Positions 6,719 through 11,655 of a stretch of 11,655 bases of DNA are shown piece after piece; the first letter of the stretch is position 1, and each line of letters opens with the position of its first letter. The translations under genes were made by a program, and so were the position numbers. The notes beneath the pieces are model-generated. The model was not told where the DNA came from. It ran no database searches and saw only the letters and a list, made by a program, of their open reading frames with translations. Source of the stretch: Fidelibacterota bacterium (lineage in GTDB: Bacteria > Fidelibacterota > JAANXI01); NCBI GenBank assembly GCA_018263365.1, contig JAANXI010000078.1, positions 1 to 11,655 on the forward strand, in the 5' to 3' direction.

Positions 6719-7710
6719 TGGCGCAACAAACCTCTCGAAATCAGCAGGAAGAAATCTTCCCCGGCAAGCCGGTCAAATCGCTGGGAGAGAAAAATCCGAA
6801 CATTGAGAGGAGCCATACCCGCGGCACGGTATTCAAGTGGATTGCTATCGGCGCTGCCGGCATCGCAGTCGTTGTGCTTGCCGTCTTACTGATTGATATT
6901 TTCAGCGATGGCACGGTTAGACTCAGCAAAGATTTCTTAACCGAATACCCTTCCCGGCACCCGGAAGAGGCCGGCATCAAATCCGCAATTTACGGCAGTA
7001 TCTGGGTGATGGTGTTCACCGTGCTGTTCTCGCTGCCGCTCGGCGTGGCCACCGCATTTTACCTGGAGGAATTTGCACCGAAAAACAAGATCACGGAAAC
7101 AATCAACATTAACATAGCGAACCTGGCGGCCGTTCCGTCAATCGTGTATGGAATTCTCGGGCTGGCGTTGTTTGTGAGGTTCTTTGCGCTCGGTCGATCA
7201 GTGCTGGCTGGCGCGCTTACGATGGGATTGCTGATTTTACCCATAATCATTATTGCCTCCAGGGAGGCCATTCGCGGCGTCCCCAGTTCCATCAGGGAGG
7301 CATCCATGGGATTGGGGGCAACCAAATGGCAGACGGTGCGCCATCACATACTGCCGCAGGCGTTTCCGGGCATTTTAACGGGAACGATTCTGGCGCTCTC
7401 ACGCGCAGTTGGCGAAACGGCCCCGTTAATTATGATCGGTGCGCTGACCTTTGTACCGTTTGTGCCGGGGAATATCGAAACGTTTTCCGATATCATTGCC
7501 GATCCGCTCGCACTAATTACATTTGCTCCCATGGATGGATTTACCGTATTACCGATCCAGATTTTTAACTGGGTCTCCCGTCCACAGGCGGCGTTTCACG
7601 TGGCGGCGGCCGGCGCAATTGTCGTACTGCTCATTATCCTGTTATCCATGAACGCACTCGCAATTTTTCTGAGATATCGCTTTGAGAAGAAAGGATCCCA
7701 AACCCGATGA
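6718..7710 (+). CDS. pstA: Phosphate ABC transporter permease PstA
   Basis: 330 residues. A hydrophilic cytoplasmic N-terminal stretch of about 35 residues precedes the first helix (about 39-61). Further helices lie near 88-116, 132-156, 160-181 and 217-245, with a last one near 295-320. The ATPase-contact loop is SIREASMGLGATKWQTVRHHILP (190-212, shown in part), followed by SRAVGETAPLIMIGA (228-242), diagnostic for PstA. It pairs with PstC in the membrane. Its TGA overlaps the ATG of pstB as ATGA (7707-7710). Confidence 0.95.
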   Translation: MAQQTSRNQQEEIFPGKPVKSLGEKNPNIERSHTRGTVFKWIAIGAAGIAVVVLAVLLIDIFSDGTVRLSKDFLTEYPSRHPEEAGIKSAIYGSIWVMVFTVLFSLPLGVATAFYLEEFAPKNKITETININIANLAAVPSIVYGILGLALFVRFFALGRSVLAGALTMGLLILPIIIIASREAIRGVPSSIREASMGLGATKWQTVRHHILPQAFPGILTGTILALSRAVGETAPLIMIGALTFVPFVPGNIETFSDIIADPLALITFAPMDGFTVLPIQIFNWVSRPQAAFHVAAAGAIVVLLIILLSMNALAIFLRYRFEKKGSQTR

Positions 7711-8516
7711 AGAATGAAGCACTAATCGCCAATGAAGGGTTCGACGGCGCAGCCGAGAAGATGGAGAGTATTGCGCTTTCTCTGTACTACGGAAATAATC
7801 TGGCGATTCAGGACGTTCCCATGAAGGTCTACGAAAATACTATCACCGCGCTCATTGGTCCTTCAGGATGCGGTAAAAGCACGCTACTTCGGAGTTTCAA
7901 CCGGATGAACGAACTTATACCCGGCGTAAAAATTGAAGGGCAGGTGCTCTTTCACGGTGAAGACCTCTATGCCAAAGATGTCGATCCCGTGGCGGTTCGC
8001 CGGCGGATTGGCATGGTCTTCCAGAAGCCGAATCCCTTTCCGAAATCAATCTATGATAACGTGGCCTTCGGCCCGCGGATTTATGGGTACCAGGGTGATT
8101 TGGATGAACTCGTAGAAGACTCTCTGAAGGACGCCGCTATTTGGGACGAAGTCAAGGATAAACTTGACAGCAATGGGTTGGAGCTCTCTGGTGGACAACA
8201 GCAGCGATTATGCATTGCCAGAACCATCGCGGTGAAACCGGAAGTGATTCTGATGGATGAGCCGACCTCCGCGCTCGACCCGATAGCCGCCGGGAAAATC
8301 GAAGATCTGTTGCAGGAATTAAAGGAAGATTATACTATATTAATTGTCACGCATAACATGCAGCAGGCCGCGCGCGTCAGCGATTTGACCGCCTTTATGA
8401 TGATTGAAGAGGAACGGCGTTCCGGTGTGCTCGTTGAGTATAACCGAACGAATGAACTGTTTACCAACCCGATCGTACAGAGCACGCAGGACTATATCAC
8501 GGGACGATTCGGGTAA
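7707..8516 (+). CDS. pstB: Phosphate ABC transporter ATPase PstB
   Basis: 269 residues. It powers phosphate uptake by hydrolysing ATP on the cytoplasmic side of PstCA. Motifs: Walker A GPSGCGKST (51-59), Q-loop Q106 (VFQKPNPFPKS, typical of PstB), signature LSGGQQQR (160-167), Walker B ILMDE (181-185), D-loop SALDP (188-192) and switch H216. The ATPase core begins about residue 20 (ESIALSLYYGN); the first 18 residues are an acidic extension seen in some PstB proteins. The start at 7707 is chosen because it makes the ATGA overlap with pstA; an internal Met at residue 19 is the only other option. PhoU follows after 23 bp. Confidence 0.96.
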   Translation: MKNEALIANEGFDGAAEKMESIALSLYYGNNLAIQDVPMKVYENTITALIGPSGCGKSTLLRSFNRMNELIPGVKIEGQVLFHGEDLYAKDVDPVAVRRRIGMVFQKPNPFPKSIYDNVAFGPRIYGYQGDLDELVEDSLKDAAIWDEVKDKLDSNGLELSGGQQQRLCIARTIAVKPEVILMDEPTSALDPIAAGKIEDLLQELKEDYTILIVTHNMQQAARVSDLTAFMMIEEERRSGVLVEYNRTNELFTNPIVQSTQDYITGRFG

Positions 8517-8539
8517 GCCATAATACGAGTGAGGAATTC

Positions 8540-9211
8540 ATGACAAAGCGATTCGTCCGGGAGTTGGAGCGACTCAGAGACATGCTGCTGGAGATGGGCA
8601 GCCTGGTGGAAGAGCAGACCAACGGCATGATCCAGGCCCTTATGACCGGGGATAAAGATCTCGCGGAAAAGTTGATAAAACGGGACAAGGAGGTTGACGA
8701 ATTAGAGATTCAGGTTGATCAGCTTTGTGAAGAAATCATCGCATTGTCGCAGCCCGTCGCCTCGGACCTCCGGCTCATTGTCGCCGGCTTTAAGATGAGC
8801 AACGATCTCGAACGGATGGGGGACCAGGCAAAGAATATTGGCGTCCAGGTCGTCCACATGGAGCGAGTTAATGAGCAGATGCTCAAAAAGATGCGGCTGG
8901 ATGTGATGACTTCGTTCGTCAAAGATATGGTAACCGACGCGCTGGATTCCTTCGTGCACGGCGACGCGACCCAGGCGAAGAGCGTCTGTGACATGGATGA
9001 CGAGGTGGACAACATCAACCTCTATCTCATGAAGAAGTTCGGCGAAGAGAACGGCTTCTGGCTCACGATGAGCCAGAAGATTCACCTGCTCATCATTGTG
9101 CAAAACCTGGAGCGCATCGGCGATTTGGCTACCAATATCGCTGAGGACGTCATCTTCCTTGTGAAGGCAAAGGTCATCAAGCACGGGTACGAGGAGTTCG
9201 ACGAATCCTGA
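8540..9211 (+). CDS. phoU: Phosphate signalling regulator PhoU
   Basis: 223 residues, the normal length, all helical. It has the two PhoU repeats, each with the metal-binding ExxxD motif: NDLERMGDQAKNI (E91, D95) and QNLERIGDLATNI (E191, D195). PhoU works in the cytoplasm, restraining the Pst transporter and keeping PhoR in its inhibiting state when phosphate is plentiful. The ATG at 8540 is preceded by GAGTGAGG. The stop TGA at 9209-9211 is followed by GAGGT-like bases that could serve as a ribosome site for the small ORF downstream. Confidence 0.95.
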   Translation: MTKRFVRELERLRDMLLEMGSLVEEQTNGMIQALMTGDKDLAEKLIKRDKEVDELEIQVDQLCEEIIALSQPVASDLRLIVAGFKMSNDLERMGDQAKNIGVQVVHMERVNEQMLKKMRLDVMTSFVKDMVTDALDSFVHGDATQAKSVCDMDDEVDNINLYLMKKFGEENGFWLTMSQKIHLLIIVQNLERIGDLATNIAEDVIFLVKAKVIKHGYEEFDES

Positions 9212-9224
9212 GGTCGAATAGCGC

Positions 9225-9278
9225 GTGAGATTTCTGCTAATTATCCGCATACTTCGAACGTATTTTATCACACCGTGA
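9225..9278 (+). CDS. Possible 17-residue leader ORF coupled to the next gene
   Basis: From GTG at 9225 the frame reads MRFLLIIRILRTYFITP and ends at TGA 9276-9278. That TGA overlaps the GTG start of the next gene as GTGA (9275-9278). A GAGGT ribosome-like sequence at 9210-9214 lies 10 nt before this GTG, longer than ideal. The downstream gene has no ribosome site of its own, so coupling through this ORF would explain its translation. The same GTGA arrangement occurs at 1077-1080. It could be chance: the ORF is short, and hydrophobic codons are easy to find in AT-rich gaps. Confidence 0.3.
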   Translation: MRFLLIIRILRTYFITP

Positions 9279-10504
9279 ACACAACTCTCCCATGGATGAA
9301 GCGGCTTGCGGACCACGTAAAGGGCTCTGAAGCGCAATATCCCGACGAGCGCCTGCTCATTCTAGTTGACCTCGATGTTCTCCTCAGTCAAACACAATTG
9401 CATATTGAAACAGTCTTTCTGACGCTTCGCTGGTACCAGATTCAAAAGTCAGTAGAACTCTGTATAGCATCGTACAATCCGAATGCCGGTTCTTATTCGC
9501 TCCTGCGATCAATCAGAAGGTATGCCCAAAACACCGGATTTGTGGCGGATGATACACTTCATGTGGTGACGAGTGAGGACCTTGCTGAAAACAAGTCTTC
9601 ACCTGAGGACGTTGTCACTCATATTCGTCAGCAGGGAATGCGGGTGATCGTGTATTTAGGCGGTGAAAATTTCACGCCGGATTCCGACGATGTATTGAAC
9701 CTTAATTTCAATGAAATCTTTGCACCAACTGATGTAAATCCTGCCCAAGTAGTTCCGGACAGCAGTTTAACTCACCTTATCACCGAAAAGGAATTGCCGG
9801 ATAAGATGCAACTCTGCTGGCACGGCATCAATGACCGTGAGAATCTCCGTCAATTCCTTAAATCCGACGTGCGATGGGGAGAAGTGGATATACGGAACAA
9901 TCCGAACACAAATCGATTGATGGCCCGGCATGACAGTTTTAAAAAGAGCCCAAAATTCCCAGGCGAAGAGGTATTGGAACTTTCCGAAGCCCTTGACAGA
10001 TTCCGGGAACAGGATCGGAGCGTCAAAATCGATTTTAAGCAGGGCGGCGAGGTCGTTGATCGGGTCATTGAAATTCTCCGGGAAAAGGGATTTAGGGATT
10101 CGGAATTGTGGTTCCATGCCGATGCCTGGGTAATTGGAATCTCGGGCTTTCGAAAAATTACCAGTGCGTTTCCGGACGCAGTAATCCAAACCACTATCGA
10201 TCGGCTTGCCTTTTGGATAGCCACATTCCCGTTCATCGGTAAATGGTTGATGCGGATTCTTTCGGGCTGGAGCATGAACCGGTTTTTGTTAACATGGGAG
10301 AGTCGCTATAAAGTAACAGTTTTGCAGCGTATGGAGAAATGGGGCTATCCGGTGAATTTCTACCAAATACCAAATCTTGAAGAATTCCTCAAAGCAGTTT
10401 TACTCGTGCCTGCCTCCATCACCACCGATTTCAACTTCCCGGAGTGGGGCTATTACGGTCGTGGATCGGGTCAGGATCTGGTGTGGCATGAATACCCGAA
10501 ATAG
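9275..10504 (+). CDS. Two-part protein: HAD-like N-terminus and GDPD/menorin-like phosphodiesterase domain
   Basis: 409 residues, no signal peptide, so probably cytoplasmic. N-terminal part (about 24-160): LLILVDLDVLL resembles HAD motif I (D32, D34), and ASYNPN (65-70) may be motif II; the later acidic motif is unclear, so this half is tentative. C-terminal part (about 165-390) fits the GDPD/PLC-like TIM barrel: HG (183-184), ENLRQFL, WGEVDIR (E203, D205), RHD (219-220), a KIDFK strand (251-255), FHAD (280-283) and a terminal ITTDFNFPEW (382-391). HG, ExD and HD correspond to the acid/base and metal residues of glycerophosphodiesterases; KIDFK and FHAD also recall the DUF2181/FAM151 (menorin) branch. 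The start GTG at 9275 has no ribosome site; ATG at 9296 is an alternative. The position after phoU suggests Pho control and release of phosphate from a phosphodiester. The substrate is unknown. Confidence 0.6.
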   Translation: MNTTLPWMKRLADHVKGSEAQYPDERLLILVDLDVLLSQTQLHIETVFLTLRWYQIQKSVELCIASYNPNAGSYSLLRSIRRYAQNTGFVADDTLHVVTSEDLAENKSSPEDVVTHIRQQGMRVIVYLGGENFTPDSDDVLNLNFNEIFAPTDVNPAQVVPDSSLTHLITEKELPDKMQLCWHGINDRENLRQFLKSDVRWGEVDIRNNPNTNRLMARHDSFKKSPKFPGEEVLELSEALDRFREQDRSVKIDFKQGGEVVDRVIEILREKGFRDSELWFHADAWVIGISGFRKITSAFPDAVIQTTIDRLAFWIATFPFIGKWLMRILSGWSMNRFLLTWESRYKVTVLQRMEKWGYPVNFYQIPNLEEFLKAVLLVPASITTDFNFPEWGYYGRGSGQDLVWHEYPK

Positions 10505-10516
10505 ACAATGATGTGT

Positions 10517-10556
10517 CCGCCCGCTTAAAACACCGCGAAGCGGGTTTAAGCGTGGG
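10517..10556. repeat. Imperfect palindrome with two competing hairpins after the HAD/GDPD-like gene
   Basis: CCCGCTT (10520-10526) pairs with AAGCGGG (10538-10544), followed by TTTAA, a weak terminator-like form. CGCTTAAA (10522-10529) pairs instead with TTTAAGCG (10545-10552). The two stems share bases and exclude each other. It begins 13 bp after the stop codon and may be the transcript end of the phosphate cluster. Confidence 0.5.
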
Positions 10557-10564
10557 GATTACGC

Positions 10565-10606
10565 ACTAAAGATGCCATCCCGTCCGGACGGGATGGCATC
10601 TTTAGT
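10565..10606. repeat. Perfect 42-bp palindrome without loop
   Basis: The two 21-base arms are exact reverse complements, centred between 10585 and 10586 (core CATCCCGTCCGGACGGGATG). Each arm ends in ACTAAAG or its complement. No T-run follows, so it is not a standard terminator, although RNA from it would fold very stably and could block 3' decay. Such loopless palindromes are typical of mobile REP-like or protein-bound dispersed sequences. Confidence 0.85.
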
Positions 10607-10638
10607 ATTGTAAACTGTTTTGTTTCTGTCATTCCTGC

Positions 10639-10759
10639 ACCTCACCCCCGTTCCCTCTCCTTCGCAAGGAGAGGGAGGCGCGTTTTCATAAACCGGCCGC
10701 AAAAAGCCTGGTGTTTTTAGCCCCTCTCCTAATTTTAGGAGAGGGGTGTGGGGTGAGGT
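10639..10759. repeat. 121-bp MITE-like element with 23-bp imperfect terminal inverted repeats
   Basis: Both ends read ACCTCACCCC, four variable bases, then CCCTCTCCT, inverted relative to each other (10639-10661 and 10737-10759; 19 of 23 positions match). Each end carries its own hairpin: 10652-10676 (TCCCTCTCCTT, loop CGC) and 10721-10746 (CCCCTCTCCTAA, loop TT). The interior has no ORF, and I see no target-site duplication. Related CCTCACCCC/CCCTCTCC repeats are widespread in several environmental phyla (general knowledge, not checked). Confidence 0.65.
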
Positions 10760-10814
10760 CGTTTTTGGGGATTCCAAATACAACAGTATAACCCGCCAAT
10801 GCATTGCATTCCTT

Positions 10815-10833
10815 GCCGGATTGTAAATCCGGC
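10815..10833. repeat. Short inverted repeat GCCGGATT / AATCCGGC
   Basis: Perfect 8-bp arms with a 3-nt loop (GTA, 10823-10825). No T-run follows. It is part of the palindrome cluster. Confidence 0.5.
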
Positions 10834-10860
10834 CTTTGCCGGTCTGCTCGAATTACGGTC

Positions 10861-10880
10861 TATCCCGGTACGGCGGGATA
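10861..10880. repeat. Short inverted repeat TATCCCG / CGGGATA
   Basis: Perfect 7-bp arms (10861-10867 and 10874-10880) with a 6-nt loop. It is a modest hairpin within the palindrome cluster and may be part of a larger repeat unit. Confidence 0.45.
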
Positions 10881-10903
10881 CTTCATAAATCCCGGTGAAC
10901 AAA

Positions 10904-10939
10904 GAACCCTGTCAGAGTTGTTAACCCCTGACAGGGTTC
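10904..10939. repeat. Inverted repeat GAACCCTGTCAG / CTGACAGGGTTC
   Basis: Perfect 12-bp arms (10904-10915 and 10928-10939) enclose a 12-nt loop. Few T follow on either strand, so it looks like a dispersed repeat rather than a terminator. Confidence 0.6.
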
Positions 10940-10995
10940 AATACCCTTAACAAACGAGATATCTCGACTCCATTCAGCGCCCCAATCCTTTTGTA

Positions 10996-11016
10996 GAGCA
11001 AGTTGCCAACTTGCTC
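10996..11016. repeat. Inverted repeat GAGCAAGTTG / CAACTTGCTC
   Basis: Perfect 10-bp arms separated by one base (C, 11006). I recall similar GCAAGTTG/CAACTTGC palindromes as common intergenic repeats in several bacterial groups, but this was not checked. It would form a tight cruciform or protein site rather than an RNA loop. Confidence 0.55.
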
Positions 11017-11130
11017 GGATGTGCAGGCTGGTCTGGCTTTTCGGCGGCCCGTCATTTTAAACAAGAGAGCATCGTGTTCTACAACCGCGCGGTCAGCGCC
11101 AATTATCCAATGGACGAGAGTTGAGTCGTG

Positions 11131-11155
11131 GAGTTGGAAGAGTACAATCCAACTC
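11131..11155. repeat. Inverted repeat GAGTTGGA / TCCAACTC
   Basis: Perfect 8-bp arms (11131-11138, 11148-11155) around a 9-nt loop. Its right arm runs into the third copy of the CTCACCCC repeat. Confidence 0.45.
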
Positions 11156-11187
11156 ACCCCTGAACCTCTCTCTTGCAAGAGAGGGGA
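11153..11187 (+). repeat. Diverged single end of the CTCACCCC/CCCTCTCC repeat
   Basis: CTCACCCC (11153-11160), a 4-base spacer, then CCTCTC leading into a loopless 11-bp hairpin centred on TTGCAA (11165-11186, one G-T pair). Order and spacing match the left end of the 121-bp element at 10639-10676, but the right half is missing, so this is a solo or decayed copy. Confidence 0.5.
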
Positions 11188-11254
11188 AATCGTTGAGGAA
11201 CCTCCGGCGGGGTTCTCAGGAGTCCGGCGATTTGTTTAACGCCTTCAAGTCCTC

Positions 11255-11542
11255 TTATTCCCCGGCGCTCAGTTCATGGTCCCGGAGGCCGGTGACCTCC
11301 TGCAACCGCTGATAAATCCGCTCAGGTAGGACCACTTCCTGTAGTTCAGCGCCAAACGCTGGCCGGTAATAAATCTCCGGGGCGCTGTCAGGCATTGAAT
11401 CCCAGTATTCTTCCACAAACTGTTTATAATCCGATTCCGACAAATGCAGGGAAAATCCGTCCGGCCGGATACCCCAGTGGCGTTCCGTCTCTTCCCAGGC
11501 GTGGATAAACCCCGTCCGTTTCTTTGGTGATGACTGTGCCAT
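11255..11542 (-). CDS. Small protein of unknown function
   Basis: 95 residues. I do not recognise the family. It is soluble, mildly acidic and rich in aromatics (HAWEETERHWGIRPDGF, YKQFVEEYWDSMP), with no signal peptide, membrane helix or Cys. The C-terminal half has the pattern VVLPERIYQRLQEVTGLRDHEL, possibly a short helical domain. The ATG at 11540-11542 has only a weak ribosome site (AGAAG, about 9-nt spacing). Codon use looks coding, and the compact amphipathic sequence is more protein-like than the frames in the adjacent repeat region. Short isolated genes of this type are often accessory or toxin-antitoxin-related, but nothing here shows that. Confidence 0.6.
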   Translation of the reverse strand: MAQSSPKKRTGFIHAWEETERHWGIRPDGFSLHLSESDYKQFVEEYWDSMPDSAPEIYYRPAFGAELQEVVLPERIYQRLQEVTGLRDHELSAGE

Positions 11543-11655
11543 AGATGTGACTTCTTTTTTTACCGGGTATTACTGCCATAAGTTATATCGTCCAGGAGGC
11601 CTTGTCACCTGCAAGTTCCTGAGGCATGGACTTTCCCGTCAACCGTTACACCGAT
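11543..11655. other. Unassigned right edge
   Basis: On the - strand a frame is open from the edge to a TGA at 11605-11607 and would end IGVTVDGKVHASGTCR, possibly the tail of an upstream gene. On the + strand, ATG at 11626 preceded by GAGG would begin MDFPVNRYTD. The two overlap and cannot both be right; neither can be decided from 50 bases. Confidence 0.2.

Larger units (their letters stand above)
10505..11254. other. Gene-free 750-bp region packed with palindromes
   Basis: Frames here give only short peptides dominated by repeat-derived strings (for example PSPCEGEGTGVR), so I call no gene. The stretch holds at least nine inverted repeats of different sequence, itemised separately, whose mixture looks like several dispersed repeat families inserted side by side. 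Between the repeats, roughly 11020-11125, I see nothing recognisable. Confidence 0.6.

Noticed and set aside
8702..9337. 211-codon open frame on the - strand opposite phoU
   Set aside because: It mirrors phoU, which has clear family motifs; the antisense peptide has no recognisable domain and its length follows from the GC-biased codons of phoU.
10559..10804. 81-codon - strand frame in the repeat region
   Set aside because: Its translation (PSPCEGEGTGVR and similar) is made of inverted-repeat sequence, a known artefact of such repeats.
10921..11239. Overlapping frames on both strands (85 and 78 codons)
   Set aside because: Both cross several palindromes and neither has a ribosome site or recognisable motif; I treat them as repeat-derived.
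1..11655. CRISPR array, tRNA, rRNA or transposase gene
   Set aside because: No regularly spaced direct repeats of CRISPR size, no cloverleaf or rRNA-like stretch, and no transposase or integrase motif were seen by reading; no search program was run.
11605..11655. Tail of a - strand gene (IGVTVDGKVHASGTCR) or start of a + strand gene (MDFPVNRYTD)
   Set aside because: About 50 bases is too little to tell coding from chance, and the two readings conflict.

Overview
The window (11,655 bp, mid-range GC) holds a complete phosphate-starvation cluster on the + strand: a PhoB-type response regulator, a PhoR-type sensor kinase, PstS, PstC, PstA, PstB and PhoU. An eighth gene (9275-10504) directly downstream encodes an undescribed two-part protein with a HAD-like N-terminus and a GDPD/menorin-like phosphodiesterase C-terminus. 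The PstS lipoprotein signal, the PQQ-type dehydrogenase with a c-type cytochrome, and the PspC-domain protein fit a respiring, probably Gram-negative bacterium. No marker gene fixes the lineage. The palindromic dispersed repeats resemble those of uncultivated FCB-group or Chloroflexi-like genomes, but this is a weak impression.

Layout. Positions 1-530: the 3' end of a PspC/LiaF-like membrane protein, followed by an intrinsic terminator. Positions 679-2285 (- strand): a two-gene unit with a GTGA overlap, made of a secreted PQQ-type sugar/sorbosone dehydrogenase and a small secreted monoheme cytochrome c, its likely electron acceptor. Positions 2286-2457: divergent control region with a two-repeat Pho box. 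Positions 2458-4561: phoB-phoR, overlapping by 11 bp. Positions 4562-4754: control region with four to five TTTACA-like hexamers at exact 11-bp steps, a Pho-box array. Positions 4755-9211: pstS, pstC, pstA, pstB, phoU, with 1-bp and 4-bp overlaps inside the transporter. Positions 9225-10504: a possible 17-codon leader ORF coupled by GTGA to the HAD/GDPD-like gene. Positions 10505-11254: 750 bp with no convincing gene but densely packed with palindromes, including a perfect 42-bp one and a 121-bp element with 23-bp imperfect terminal inverted repeats. Positions 11255-11542 (- strand): a 95-residue protein of unknown function. The last 113 bp are unassigned.

How the parts work together. Low phosphate, read through PstSCAB and PhoU, would let PhoR phosphorylate PhoB, which would then bind the 11-bp repeats before its own gene and before pstS. 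A 16-bp string is identical in the two control regions, which ties them to one regulator. The HAD/GDPD-like gene is the most interesting item. Its position suggests it releases phosphate from an internal phosphodiester or phosphomonoester, so the cluster may pair uptake with scavenging. That role is inferred from motifs and position only.
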